DNA from: Micromonospora arida
GTDB lineage: Bacteria > Actinomycetota > Actinomycetes > Mycobacteriales > Micromonosporaceae
DNA length: 64,000 nucleotides
Direction of reading: 5' to 3'
Assembly: GCF_003857035.1 (NCBI RefSeq)
Contig: NZ_QGSY01000275.1
Location: 1-64,000, forward strand
This document shows positions 41,595-50,900 of the stretch, piece after piece; within the stretch, counting starts at the first letter, position 1; each line of letters opens with the position of its first letter. Below the pieces are notes generated by a model, which worked only from the letters and a program-made list of their open reading frames with translations, did not search any database and was not told where the DNA came from. Made by a program: the position numbers and the translations under genes.

Positions 41595-42869
41595 TTAGGC
41601 GATGGTGCAGGACGCGCCGTTGAGGGTGAACGAGGACGGCCGGGCGTTGTTGCCGTTGTGGGTGGCCTGGAAGCCGATGGTCACCGAGCCGTTGGCGGGG
41701 ATGCCGCCGTTGTAGGCGACGTTGCGGGCCGTCACCTGCCCGGAGTTGGGGGAGTAGGTGGCGTTCCAGCCCGAGGTGATGGTCTGCCCGCTCGGCAGGG
41801 TGAAGACCAGGGACCAGCCGTTGACGGCACCGGTGCCGGTGTTGGTGATGGTGATGTTCTCGGTCAGGCCGTTGTTCCAGGCGTTGACGGCGACGCTCAC
41901 CCGACAGGCGCCGTTGGTCGGCGGCGGCGTGGTGGGGTTGGTCAGGCCGAAGAACTGCACGGCGGCGGCGGCCATACCGCCGGAGGGCAGGCTGTGCCCG
42001 GCACCCTGGATGCTGTACGCCTCGACCTGGACGGTGCCGCTGGAGTCGGCGTACCGACGCCGGTTCCAGTTGGCCTGGGGCGTGTCGGTGGAGGTCGGTG
42101 TCTGGCTCAGGCCGAACACGTTCGTCCACTGCTCGATCGTCTCCTGCAACAGCGAGTACGGCACGAGCGTGTCGCTGGTGCCGTGCCACAGCTGCACCCG
42201 CGGCCGGGGTCCGGAGTAGCCGGGGTACGCCTGGCGCACCGCGTCGCCCCACTGCTGGGGAGTCCGGTTCATGTTCCCGCCGGTGCACTGGCTGCTGCCG
42301 GGCGGGTAGTCCGCCGCGTTGGCGAAGCAGTTGTACGGCACGCCCATGAATGCGGCGCCGGCCTTGAACACGTCGGGATAGAGGGCCAGCATGTGGTTTG
42401 TCATCATGCCGCCGGATGAGCTGCCGGTGGCGTAGACCCGCTCCGGGTCGGCCGAGTACTGCTGTTGCACGTACCGGATCATGCTGATGATCGACACCGG
42501 GTCGCTGCCCCCACCACGCCGCTTGGCGGCGTCCGACCAGGTGTCGAAGCAGTTGCCGAAGCCGGCCTGCTGGGTCGCGGACGGGTAGATCACGATGTAT
42601 CCGTACCGGTCGGCCTGGCTGGCGAACTCGCTTCCGGAGTAGAACCCGGGGCCGGACCCGCCGCAGCCGTGCATTGCCACCACGACCGCCGGCCGGGCAG
42701 GGCGGTTGTCCGGCACGTAGACGTGCATGCGCATCCGGCCCGGGTTGTCGCCGAAGCTGGTCACCTCGGTCAGTGACGCCGCGTACGCGGGCCCGACCGT
42801 GGGGGCCACCAGGCCGGCCGCGACCAGTGACGCGGCCAGCGCGAGTAGCAGTTTCCTTCTGATTTTCAC
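41595..42869 (-). CDS. Secreted CE1 (PHB depolymerase-like) esterase with CBM2
   Basis: A 424-residue secreted esterase, most likely an acetylxylan or feruloyl esterase. Signal peptide KLLLALAASLVAAGLVAPTV. The catalytic domain has VVAMHGCGGSG (oxyanion), nucleophile ATGSSSGGMMTNHML near residue 150, acid LWHGTSDTLVPY and the His in QGAGHSLPSGG. A Pro/Thr linker leads to a CBM2 (CRVSVAVNAWNNGLTENITI, WNATYSPNSGQVTARNVAYN) that would bind cellulose or xylan. Confidence 0.88.
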   Translation of the reverse strand: MKIRRKLLLALAASLVAAGLVAPTVGPAYAASLTEVTSFGDNPGRMRMHVYVPDNRPARPAVVVAMHGCGGSGPGFYSGSEFASQADRYGYIVIYPSATQQAGFGNCFDTWSDAAKRRGGGSDPVSIISMIRYVQQQYSADPERVYATGSSSGGMMTNHMLALYPDVFKAGAAFMGVPYNCFANAADYPPGSSQCTGGNMNRTPQQWGDAVRQAYPGYSGPRPRVQLWHGTSDTLVPYSLLQETIEQWTNVFGLSQTPTSTDTPQANWNRRRYADSSGTVQVEAYSIQGAGHSLPSGGMAAAAVQFFGLTNPTTPPPTNGACRVSVAVNAWNNGLTENITITNTGTGAVNGWSLVFTLPSGQTITSGWNATYSPNSGQVTARNVAYNGGIPANGSVTIGFQATHNGNNARPSSFTLNGASCTIA

Positions 42870-43119
42870 CGCACGACTCCTTCGATTGCCTGTGCAGGCT
42901 GGATTGGTCGTGCGATCCGGTTGCGGGTCTGCCCGACTCCCGCGGTGATCGCACGATGCCCGCTACCTGTGGCTCGCCCAGCCCGGCTTCGGATGGCGTC
43001 GCGTAGCAATTAGTGTTCCCTGCGGACCAACAAGTGTCAATCGAGGATGCTCTATTTGCAGCAGGTCGCGCCGGTCCGTCTACAGTCGTCATACCGTCCC
43101 CGAGGAGCACGGAGCGCCT

Positions 43120-44127
43120 GTGGCAAGCCTCTTCGACATCGACGAGATCTATCCGGACGACGGCGACCACCCACTCCGGCTGCCCCGCCGGCAGGTCGGC
43201 AACTCACCCCAGGGTGTCGCGGTGACCCTGTTGGCCGACTACACGCTGCGGACCCGGGTCGCCCTCCCGTCCGCCGCCATCGTCGCGCTGCTCGGGGAGA
43301 CTGGCGTGACGACGGCCGGAGCGCGGACCGCGATCAGCCGGTTGGCCCGCCGTGGCGTGTTGGAGGGCAGCCGACTGGGGCGACGCAGCTCCTACCGGCT
43401 CAGCCGCGCCGCCGCCGCCAATCTCTCCGCCGGAGGGCACTGGATTCTCGCCTCCACCACCTCGACGGGCCGGTGGGACGGTCGCTGGACGATCGTCGCC
43501 TTCTCGCTGCCGCAGGACCGCAGTACGCAGCGCCGGGCCCTGCGGGCGCAACTCCGGTGGCTCGGTTACGCGCCGCTGTACGACGGTTTGTGGATCTCGC
43601 CGCAGGAGTTGACTCCCGCCGCTCGGGCCGAGCTCGACCGGCTCACCCTCGGCGCCGTGACGGTGTTTCGTGGGCGGCAGAGCGCGCTGGCCTCGGCCAT
43701 TCACCGCGCGCCGATCGAGGCCTGGGACATCGAGGCGATCAGCCGGAGCTACGACGCGTTCCTGCGTCGTTGGACACCACTGTTGCCCGCCGTGGTGTCC
43801 GGGCAGGTCGACGGTGCCGCGGCGGTGCGGGCCCGGACCGAGGTCATGGACACCTTCCGACGTTTCCCGGTCCTCGACCCGCAGCTGCCAGTGGAACTCC
43901 TTCCACGGGAGTGGCTCAGGCGGCCGGCGCGGGAGTTGTTCGAGGCCGTCTACGACGGCCTCGCCGCACCCGCCGAACGACACGTCCGGGCGGTCGTCGA
44001 GCGGTTCGCCGACGCCGCGCAGCCCGGCATCGAGGCGCACACCACCGCCGACCTCGTCGCCGGCATACGCGCCGATGTCGAACCGGCGCAGCCGTCTGCG
44101 AGTGGCACGGCCACCGGGTGTTCGTGA
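43120..44127 (+). CDS. PaaX family transcriptional regulator
   Basis: A 335-residue regulator. N-terminal winged HTH (GVTTAGARTAISRLARRGVL, GRRSSYRLSR), a central WTIVAFSLPQDRSTQRRALR and LRWLGYAPLYDGLWISPQ, and a helical C-terminal domain as in PaaX. PaaX of E. coli senses phenylacetyl-CoA, but actinomycete relatives have unknown ligands. The GTG at 43120 follows GAGGAGCACGGAG. Its neighbours are hemicellulase genes, so it may control them, for example through the sites at 44157 and 44328, but this is inference. Confidence 0.8.
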   Translation: MASLFDIDEIYPDDGDHPLRLPRRQVGNSPQGVAVTLLADYTLRTRVALPSAAIVALLGETGVTTAGARTAISRLARRGVLEGSRLGRRSSYRLSRAAAANLSAGGHWILASTTSTGRWDGRWTIVAFSLPQDRSTQRRALRAQLRWLGYAPLYDGLWISPQELTPAARAELDRLTLGAVTVFRGRQSALASAIHRAPIEAWDIEAISRSYDAFLRRWTPLLPAVVSGQVDGAAAVRARTEVMDTFRRFPVLDPQLPVELLPREWLRRPARELFEAVYDGLAAPAERHVRAVVERFADAAQPGIEAHTTADLVAGIRADVEPAQPSASGTATGCS

Positions 44128-44577
44128 GCCGCCAGCAGCCGCTGCCGGCTGACGACTGTGAGCGATAACAGGATTGCCCTCTGAAGCGATCCAGGTGGCA
44201 CGGCGGTACGACTCGTCACCTGGTCGCGCGGCGGTTGAGCACTGTTGCCCCGGGCGTTTGGTACCGGGCGAAACGCGGCGTTCCGGGAGGTCGGCGTGAA
44301 CGGCCCGTTACGTCTTGACGTACGGCATGTTATCGCTCACTCTCGATATAGAGGACGATCGTTCCCGTGGCTCACCGGGCGAGCCGCACGGGTCGTACCT
44401 CCGATCACGACGTCCGCAAGGGCATGCGGCCGTCACCTCGGGACCCGGCAGTTGCCGGCGACAGCTCTCTCGGACCGTGCGTGCTGATGCCGGGCGGCCA
44501 GGAAGACCGTCCCGATCGGTCGCCCCGAGTGAAGTGGCACATCACCACCACCGATGCAACCACTGAAAAGGAACGCC
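44128..44577 (+). promoter_or_regulatory. 450-bp region upstream of the xylanase gene with two matching operator-like sites
   Basis: TGTGAGCGATAACA at 44157-44170 and TGTTATCGCTCACT at 44328-44341 are the same 14-mer in opposite orientation with one mismatch. The second site lies 250 bases before the xylanase ATG, preceded by TTGACG at 44315-44320. The remaining sequence shows no gene. Such sites are typical of LacI-family control of xylanase genes in actinomycetes. Confidence 0.6.
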
Positions 44578-46044
44578 ATGAAACCCATGAGAACGATGCT
44601 GGCGGCGGCGACCATGGCCGTCGCCCTCACCACCGGCATGACGGTCGCGCTGACCCCCGCATCCGGTGCCGGCACGACCCTGAAGGCGGCCGCCGCCGAG
44701 AAGGGCCGCTACTTCGGCGCGGCTGTCGCCGTCGGCAAGCTGTCGACCAGCGCCTACACGACCATTCTGAACCGTGAGTTCAACAGTGTCGTGCCCGAGA
44801 ACGAGATGAAGTGGAGCTCGACCGAGCCGCAGCAGGGCACCTTCACCTACTCCAGTGGTGACCGCCTGGTCAGCCACGCGCAGGCCAACGGCATGAGCGT
44901 GCGGGGTCACACGCTGTTGTGGCACGCGCAGCAGCCGGGCTGGGCGCAGGGCATGTCGGGCAGCGCGTTGCGAAACGCGGCCATCAACCACGTCACGCAG
45001 GTCGCGACGCACTACCGGGGCAAGATCTATGCCTGGGACGTGGTGAACGAGGCGTTCGCCGATGGTGGCAGCGGTGGGCGTCGGGACTCGAACCTGCAGC
45101 GCACCGGCAACGACTGGATCGAGGCGGCGTTCCGGGCGGCGCGGGCTGCGGATCCGGGTGCGAAGTTGTGTTACAACGACTACAACACCGATGGGATCAA
45201 CGCGAAGTCGACGGGGATCTACAACATGGTGCGGGACTTCAAGTCCCGTGGCGTGCCGATCGACTGCGTGGGTTTCCAGTCGCACCTGGGCACCTCGCTG
45301 GCCGGTGACTACCAGGCCAACCTCCAGCGGTTCGCCGATCTCGGTGTGGACGTGCAGATCACCGAACTGGACGTGATGACCGGCGGCAACCAGGCCAACA
45401 TCTACGGCGCCGTCACCCGCGCCTGCCTGGCCGTCTCGCGCTGCACCGGCATCACCACCTGGGGCGTGCGGGACTGCGACTCGTGGCGTGGCTCGGACAA
45501 CGCACTGCTGTTCGACTGCAACGGCAACAAGAAGGCCGCGTACACCGCCGTTCTGGACGCCCTCAACGGCGGCTCGACCCCGCCCACCACGCCCCCGCCG
45601 GGGTCCGGGGTGGACACCAGCGCCTGGTACGTGTTGCTCAACCGGAACAGCGGCAAGGCGCTGGACGTGTACGCCTCGGCCACCAACGACGGGGCGCGGA
45701 TCAGCCAGTGGACGCGCAACAACGGCGTCAACCAGCAGTGGCAGTTCGTGGACTCGGGGGATGGCTACTACCGGGTGAAGTCCCGTAACTCCAGCAAGGT
45801 GCTCGACGTCAGCGGCTTCTCCACCGCCGACGGCGGCGCGATCGTGCAGTGGTCCGACCTCAACGGCACGAACCAGCAGTTCCGACTCGCGAACTCGTCC
45901 GACGGCTACGTACGCCTGATCAACCGCAACAGCAACAAGGCAGTCGAGGTGCAGGGCGCGTCCACCGCCGACGGCGGAAACATCGTCCAGTACGCCGACT
46001 GGGGCGGCAACAACCAGCAGTGGCAACTGGTCCGGATCGGCTGA
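44578..46044 (+). CDS. Secreted GH10 endo-beta-1,4-xylanase with CBM13
   Basis: A 488-residue secreted xylanase that cuts the xylan backbone. Signal peptide to about residue 38. The GH10 barrel (residues 45-335) has VVPENEMKWSSTEPQQG, HTLLWHAQQPGW, acid/base Glu in WDVVNEAFADG and nucleophile Glu in ITELDVMTGG. After a Pro-rich linker comes a ricin-type CBM13 of about 135 residues (LLNRNSGKALDVYASATNDG, SKVLDVSGFSTADGGAIVQW). The ATG at 44578 has AAGGAA upstream. This lectin module is duplicated in the next gene. Confidence 0.93.
   Translation: MKPMRTMLAAATMAVALTTGMTVALTPASGAGTTLKAAAAEKGRYFGAAVAVGKLSTSAYTTILNREFNSVVPENEMKWSSTEPQQGTFTYSSGDRLVSHAQANGMSVRGHTLLWHAQQPGWAQGMSGSALRNAAINHVTQVATHYRGKIYAWDVVNEAFADGGSGGRRDSNLQRTGNDWIEAAFRAARAADPGAKLCYNDYNTDGINAKSTGIYNMVRDFKSRGVPIDCVGFQSHLGTSLAGDYQANLQRFADLGVDVQITELDVMTGGNQANIYGAVTRACLAVSRCTGITTWGVRDCDSWRGSDNALLFDCNGNKKAAYTAVLDALNGGSTPPTTPPPGSGVDTSAWYVLLNRNSGKALDVYASATNDGARISQWTRNNGVNQQWQFVDSGDGYYRVKSRNSSKVLDVSGFSTADGGAIVQWSDLNGTNQQFRLANSSDGYVRLINRNSNKAVEVQGASTADGGNIVQYADWGGNNQQWQLVRIG
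45631..46030 (+). repeat. CBM13 DNA repeat, copy 1
   Basis: The lectin-encoding DNA of the xylanase aligns with 46432-46831 of the following esterase gene at a constant offset of 801 bp, without gaps and with only scattered, mostly silent differences. Confidence 0.85.
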
Positions 46045-46116
46045 CGACCGCCGCCATCGACTGGCTGCCGGCCCTCTGAATCCGTCCGGCGCCCGCCCCG
46101 GCGAGGTGTGACCAGT

Positions 46117-46146
46117 GGCGGCCCGCCCCATCCGGGGCGGGCCGCC
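46117..46146 (+). terminator. Terminator after xylanase gene
   Basis: Perfect 13-bp GC stem (46117-46129 with 46134-46146), ATCC loop, 72 bases after the xylanase stop. Confidence 0.8.
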
Positions 46147-46272
46147 GTGACCGCCAGGTCGCGGCTGACTACGACCGCGCGGATCGATACGCCACCACCA
46201 GGACCCGGCACGCACGCCACGGCACGCGCGGGCGCTCCCGCTCGTGGGTGACCCCGATCGAAGGAGTGGACC

Positions 46273-47661
46273 ATGAAAGCCCTCGGTGAGGCTCGTCCCG
46301 CCTCTCGACAAAGATCTCGCTGGCGGTCAGGGTTGGCCGCGGCGGCGGCCGCGGTCATGGCAGCCAGCGCACTCGTCGCGGTCAACGCGGCGCCCGCGGC
46401 GGCAGCGACAGTGGACACCAATGCCTCCTACGTGCTGGTGAACCGCAACAGCGGTAAGGCGCTGGACCTGTACGGCTCGGCCACCAACGACGGGGCGCGG
46501 ATCAGCCAGTGGACGCGCAACAACGGCGTCAACCAGCAGTGGCAGTTCGTCGACTCCGGGGGTGGCTACTACCGGATCAAGTCGCGGCACTCGGGCAAGG
46601 TGCTCGACGTCAGTGGTTTCTCCACCGCCGACGGCGGCGCGATCGTGCAGTGGTCCGACCTCAACGGGACGAACCAGCAGTTCCGGCTGGCCGATTCGGA
46701 CGGCGGCTACGTTCGGCTGATCAACCGCAACAGCAACAAGGCGGTCGAGGTGCAGGGCGCGTCCACCGCCGACGGCGGAAACATCGTCCAGTACGCCGAC
46801 TGGGGCGGCACCAACCAGCAGTGGCAGCTCGTCGCCGTCGACGGTGGCACCACCCCTCCACCCACGGGTGGTAGCGGGTGCGGCAAGACACCGACGCTGG
46901 CCAGCGGCACGCACACGATCCAGAGCAATGGCAAGAGCCGGACCTTCATCCTTCGGGTGCCCGCCAACTACAACAACAGCAACCCCTACCGGCTGATCTT
47001 CGCTTTCCACTGGCGGGGCGGCACCATGCAGGAGATCTCCTCCGGCGGCACCAGCGGGACCGCCTGGTCCTACTACGGGCAGCAGGAGCAGTCGAACAAC
47101 AGCGCCATCCTGGTGGCGCCCCAGGGGTTCGGCAACGGCTGGGGCAACTCCGGCGGTGAGGACATCACCTTCGTCGACGACATGATCAGCCGGATCGAGA
47201 GCAGCCTCTGCGTCAACCCGAGGCAGCGGTTCGCGCTCGGCTTCAGTTGGGGCGGAGGCATGAGCTACGCCGTCGCCTGCGCCCGAGCCAACGTCTTCCG
47301 GGCCGTCGCGGTCATCTCCGGCGCGCAGATCAGCGGGTGCAGCGGCGGTACGCAGCCGATCGCGTACTTCGGGCTGCACGGCATCACGGACAACGTCCTG
47401 AACATCTCCCAGGGCAGAGCGCTGCGCGACACCTTCGTCCGCAACAACGGTTGCACCGCGCAGAGCCCGCGCGAGCCGGCCGGCGGCAGTCGTACCCACA
47501 TCACGACCGCCTACTCGGGTTGTCGGGCCGGATACCCGGTGCAGTGGGCCGCGTACGACAACGGCCACATGCCCGGCCCGGTGGACGGCACCTACGCCGA
47601 GAGCGGCATCACGACCTGGACCAAGGGTGAGATCTGGAGGTTCTTCGCCCAGTTCTCGTGA
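46273..47661 (+). CDS. Secreted CE1-like esterase with N-terminal CBM13
   Basis: A 462-residue secreted protein: long signal peptide (LAAAAAAVMAASALVAVNAA), CBM13 (residues 52-190, LVNRNSGKALDLYGSATNDG), then a carbohydrate esterase domain starting SGCGKTPTLASGTHTIQSNG. Catalytic features are FAFHWRGGTM (oxyanion), FALGFSWGGGMSYAVACARA (nucleophile Ser), and a HMPGPVDG His near the end. Related enzymes release ferulic acid or acetyl groups from xylan. It pairs functionally with the xylanase upstream, with which it shares the CBM. Confidence 0.88.
   Translation: MKALGEARPASRQRSRWRSGLAAAAAAVMAASALVAVNAAPAAAATVDTNASYVLVNRNSGKALDLYGSATNDGARISQWTRNNGVNQQWQFVDSGGGYYRIKSRHSGKVLDVSGFSTADGGAIVQWSDLNGTNQQFRLADSDGGYVRLINRNSNKAVEVQGASTADGGNIVQYADWGGTNQQWQLVAVDGGTTPPPTGGSGCGKTPTLASGTHTIQSNGKSRTFILRVPANYNNSNPYRLIFAFHWRGGTMQEISSGGTSGTAWSYYGQQEQSNNSAILVAPQGFGNGWGNSGGEDITFVDDMISRIESSLCVNPRQRFALGFSWGGGMSYAVACARANVFRAVAVISGAQISGCSGGTQPIAYFGLHGITDNVLNISQGRALRDTFVRNNGCTAQSPREPAGGSRTHITTAYSGCRAGYPVQWAAYDNGHMPGPVDGTYAESGITTWTKGEIWRFFAQFS
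46432..46831 (+). repeat. CBM13 DNA repeat, copy 2
   Basis: Gap-free counterpart of 45631-46030. Here the lectin module precedes, rather than follows, the catalytic domain, so the module moved to the other end of a different enzyme after or during duplication. Confidence 0.85.
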
Positions 47662-47682
47662 CTCTTGTCGGCCTCAGCTGGC

Positions 47683-47717
47683 GGCGCCTGCCCCCCCGTA
47701 CCTCGGGGGCGGGCGCC
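47683..47717. terminator. Terminator between esterase and gntR genes
   Basis: A 13-bp stem with one G-T pair (47683-47695 with 47705-47717), between two convergent genes. Confidence 0.65.
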
Positions 47718-47735
47718 GTCCGTTGCCTGTGACGG

Positions 47736-48506
47736 TCAGCGTTCGAGGCGGACGGGGCTCCCCGAGCCACTGCGGCGGACCAGCCAGGCCTCGGTGATGT
47801 GGGTGAACATCGCCTCGGCGGCGCCGTTGGAGTCGTGGGCGGCGATGCGCTCGTAGATGCGTCGGTGACCCTGGTTGGACGCCACGCACAGCGCGCGCTC
47901 GGTCCGGCCCATGTAGCGGGCGGTGTTGATGACCTGGCTCTCCAGCGCGCGTACGACGCCCCGAGCGATGCGGTTGCCGGATGCCTGCATGATCGTGTCG
48001 TGGAAGGCCCGATCGTGGTCGTGGTAGGTGACGTGATCGTCGACGAGTTCGTCCATCCGGTCCACCATGGCCCGCAGCCGATCGATGGTCTCGGTGTCGG
48101 CGAGGCGGGCGGCGACGTTCGCCATGTCGGACTCCAGCACCCGCCGGGTGACGACCAGGTCGTCGAGGATGGCGAGGCTGTCGTCCACCGCGATGGTCGC
48201 CGCGAGGACCAGCTCGTCGAGCATGTCCCAGTGTGCTGGTGGGGTCACCATGGTGCCGGCGCCCTGGCGGACCTGCACCAGCCCCTTCTCCTGAAGGATC
48301 TTCACTGCTTCCCGGACGACGGTCCGGCTCACGCCGAAGGTCTCGCAGAGGATCGGCTCGGGGGGTAGGGACGACCCGGACGGGTGTACGCCGCGGACAA
48401 TGCGCTCCACCAGTTCGGCGGTGACCGCCCTGGCGAGGTTGGTCGGCCGACGCACCCATGCCGGGGTCCCCGGGCTGTTCAGGGCTGTTTCCTGCGGTGG
48501 CGTCAT
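47736..48506 (-). CDS. GntR family regulator (FadR/FCD type)
   Basis: A 256-residue repressor. HTH: LARAVTAELVERIVRGVHPS, LPPEPILCETFGVSRTVVRE, AVKILQEKGLVQVRQGAGTM. The FCD helical ligand domain (residues 100-240) has VTRRVLESDMANVAARLADT, HDHDRAFHDTIMQASGN with metal-type Asp/His residues. It is divergent from the ABC transporter/sugar oxidation operon at 48653, the classical layout for local control by a sugar acid. Confidence 0.88.
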   Translation of the reverse strand: MTPPQETALNSPGTPAWVRRPTNLARAVTAELVERIVRGVHPSGSSLPPEPILCETFGVSRTVVREAVKILQEKGLVQVRQGAGTMVTPPAHWDMLDELVLAATIAVDDSLAILDDLVVTRRVLESDMANVAARLADTETIDRLRAMVDRMDELVDDHVTYHDHDRAFHDTIMQASGNRIARGVVRALESQVINTARYMGRTERALCVASNQGHRRIYERIAAHDSNGAAEAMFTHITEAWLVRRSGSGSPVRLER

Positions 48507-48563
48507 GTCCCCCTCCGATGGCTCGCCGTGGCACGACGTCCGGATCAGTGTACGGCCGACCGT

Positions 48564-48578
48564 TGACGTAACACGTCA
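48564..48578. promoter_or_regulatory. GntR operator between gntR and the ABC operon
   Basis: TGACGTAACACGTCA, a perfect two-arm palindrome with AAC centre, 57 bases from the gntR start and 74 bases from the binding-protein start. The reverse-strand TATGAC that overlaps it could be the gntR -10. One mismatch from the site at 31611. Confidence 0.7.
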
Positions 48579-48652
48579 TACGAGTTACCTTCCGGTCAAC
48601 ATTTGGCTAGCGGGGCACCCGCCGGCCACCCCCCATATAGAGGTGACAACTG

Positions 48653-49915
48653 ATGAGACAGCGCGCGATGTGGTCGGCCGTCCTCGTTGTGGGCCTGGCC
48701 CTGGCCGGTTGTGGAAGTGCTAGCGATTCGGGCAAGTCGACCAGCTCCGATGGCAAGTTGGTCGTGTGGGACTGGAAGTCCGGCGAGCCATTCGCCAAAT
48801 CCTATCTGGACAAGGCCAAGGCCGACTTCAAGAAGAAGCACGCCGACGTCGAGGTCGAGTTCGTCGCGCAGCCGTTCGACCAGTACTACACCCTGCTCGG
48901 CGCGGCAATCCAGTCCGGCAAGGGCCCCGACGTCATGATGTTCAACGGCGGTGGCCAGATCCGCGACCGGGTGGACGCGTTGGTGCCGATCACCGACTAC
49001 GTCGCCGAGGACAAGCAGCGGCTGGCCGGATGGGACGCGTTCACCAAGGACGGCAAGGTCTACGGCGGCCCGGTGACGCTGCAGGGTTACCCGATCTACT
49101 ACAACAAGGAGATCTACCGGAAGGCCGGCCTCGACCCGGCCAGCCCGGCCACCACCTGGGACAAGTTCGTAGCGGACTGCGCCGCCATCGCCAAGGCCAG
49201 CTCCAAGTGCTTCGCCCTCGGCAACAAGGAGGGCGTCGGCATTCAGTTCTGGATGTCGAGCCTGGGCTCGACCACTCTCACCGCCCAGGAGTACGACGCC
49301 TGGATCGCCGGCAAGCGCGACTGGAACTCCCCCAACGTCAAGCGGATCTTCCAGACCTGGAAGGAGGCCGGTGACAAGAAGATGAACACGGACGGGGCCA
49401 ACTCGACCGCGATGTTCAACGACTCCTTCGCAGCCTTCCAGTCCGGCAAGGCCGCCCACGTCATGGGCCTCATGTCCGACGTCGGGCACTGGAAGTCCTT
49501 CAACGAGTTCCTCACCGCGGAGAAGCTCGGCGTCATGAAGGCCCCGGTCGTCACCGCCGGCACCACCCCGAGCCTGCCGTACGACGGTGGCATCGGCTAC
49601 GCCGTGGCCAAGTGGACGAAGGACCCGAAGGTGGCCGCCGACCTGGTGCGCTCCCTCACCTCGGCCGACGCGTTGAAGGCGTTCTACGCCGACGCCGGCG
49701 CGATCGCCGCCGACATCACGATCGACGTCTCGCAGGCCGGCCCGGCTGCCTCCACGATCGTCGCCGAGCTGAAGACCGGCAAGCCGGCTCTGCACGTCGC
49801 GCTCTCCTCGAAGACGATCGACCTGATGGGGCGCCTTTCCCAGCAGCTGCTCAGCGGTTCGATCACCGTCGACGAGGTGGTGAAGCAGTTGGCCGCTTCC
49901 GACCAGGCGGGCTGA
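48653..49915 (+). CDS. Sugar ABC transporter substrate-binding lipoprotein
   Basis: A 420-residue family 1 binding protein. Signal and lipobox VGLALAGCGSA near residue 20. Sugar-binding fold: LVVWDWKSGEPFAKSYLDKA, IQSGKGPDVMMFNGGGQ, QGYPIYYNKEIYRKAGLDP, FQSGKAAHVMGLMSDVGHW. First gene of an eight-gene operon. GAGGTGA lies seven bases before the ATG. Ligand unknown; a free deoxyhexose or small oligosaccharide fits the downstream enzymes. Confidence 0.9.
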   Translation: MRQRAMWSAVLVVGLALAGCGSASDSGKSTSSDGKLVVWDWKSGEPFAKSYLDKAKADFKKKHADVEVEFVAQPFDQYYTLLGAAIQSGKGPDVMMFNGGGQIRDRVDALVPITDYVAEDKQRLAGWDAFTKDGKVYGGPVTLQGYPIYYNKEIYRKAGLDPASPATTWDKFVADCAAIAKASSKCFALGNKEGVGIQFWMSSLGSTTLTAQEYDAWIAGKRDWNSPNVKRIFQTWKEAGDKKMNTDGANSTAMFNDSFAAFQSGKAAHVMGLMSDVGHWKSFNEFLTAEKLGVMKAPVVTAGTTPSLPYDGGIGYAVAKWTKDPKVAADLVRSLTSADALKAFYADAGAIAADITIDVSQAGPAASTIVAELKTGKPALHVALSSKTIDLMGRLSQQLLSGSITVDEVVKQLAASDQAG

Positions 49916-49919
49916 CCTC

Positions 49920-50900
49920 GTGCCGATCGGAAACACGCAACCGTCGGTCCGCCTGGCTTCGGCCGGGCGGGCCGGCGGCCCGGCGGCCACCTCCCCCGCG
50001 CGCCGCGGTGGCACCCGTCCCCGTCGCACCCGTGGCGGCCTGGGGGCCGAGCGCTACGCCCCCTACATCCTGATCGCTCCGGCCGTCCTGATCATCGTGG
50101 CGCTGCGGCTCTACCCGCTGATCCTCGGGGTCAACTTCTCCTTCACCGGCGATGGTGACCAGAACGGAGAAGCGGTCGGGTTCGGCAACTACCAGGAACT
50201 GTTCGCTGATCCGCTGTTCCGCACCGCTCTGGGCAACGTCGGCCTGCTGGTGTTGCTGCTTCCGGTGGCGGTGGCGATCCCCGGCCTCCTCGCCACCTTC
50301 ATCTTCCTCCGGGTGCCGGGCCACCGCTTCTACCGCAGCGTCTACTTCTTTCCGGCGGTGCTCTCGCCGGTCATCGTCGGGGCGATCTTCAACCTGCTGC
50401 TCGCCTTCGACGGCCCCCTCAACGCCGTCCTCGGGTCGATCGGTGTCGGTCCGGTGGACTGGCTCGGGGACCCGGACGTCGCGATGTTCATGGTGGTGGG
50501 CGTGCACATCTGGGCCACCTTCGGCATGGCACTGGTGGTGTTCCTCGCCGGCTTCGCCACGCTGGACGCCGCGCTGCTGGACGCCGCCCGGGTGGACGGC
50601 GCCTCGCTGCGCCAGGTCGTCTGGCACGTGATCATCCCGAGCCTCGCCCGGACCATCCAGTTCGTCTTCGTGACCACGATGATCGGGATGCTGACCTCGA
50701 TGTTCGGGCTGCTCTTCGTGATGACCAGTGGCGGCCCGGAGGGCTCGACCTACCTGCCGGAGTACTACATCTGGATCCAGCAGGGCCAGATGAACCGCCC
50801 GGCTCTCGCGTCCGCCGCGTCCACGATCCTCTTCGCGATCATGCTCGTCGTGGGAATGTTGCAGATCAAACTGCTCGAACGATCGGGAAAGGTGGACTGA
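49920..50900 (+). CDS. Sugar ABC transporter permease (MalF-like)
   Basis: A 326-residue permease: basic/Pro-rich N-terminus, then six spans (YILIAPAVLIIVALRLYPLI, FILFLR-like segments, FAIMLVVGMLQIKLLERSG) and EAA loop LDAALLDAARVDGASLRQVV WHVIIP. GTG start, four bases after the binding-protein stop; overlaps the next gene by one base. Confidence 0.88.
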   Translation: MPIGNTQPSVRLASAGRAGGPAATSPARRGGTRPRRTRGGLGAERYAPYILIAPAVLIIVALRLYPLILGVNFSFTGDGDQNGEAVGFGNYQELFADPLFRTALGNVGLLVLLLPVAVAIPGLLATFIFLRVPGHRFYRSVYFFPAVLSPVIVGAIFNLLLAFDGPLNAVLGSIGVGPVDWLGDPDVAMFMVVGVHIWATFGMALVVFLAGFATLDAALLDAARVDGASLRQVVWHVIIPSLARTIQFVFVTTMIGMLTSMFGLLFVMTSGGPEGSTYLPEYYIWIQQGQMNRPALASAASTILFAIMLVVGMLQIKLLERSGKVD

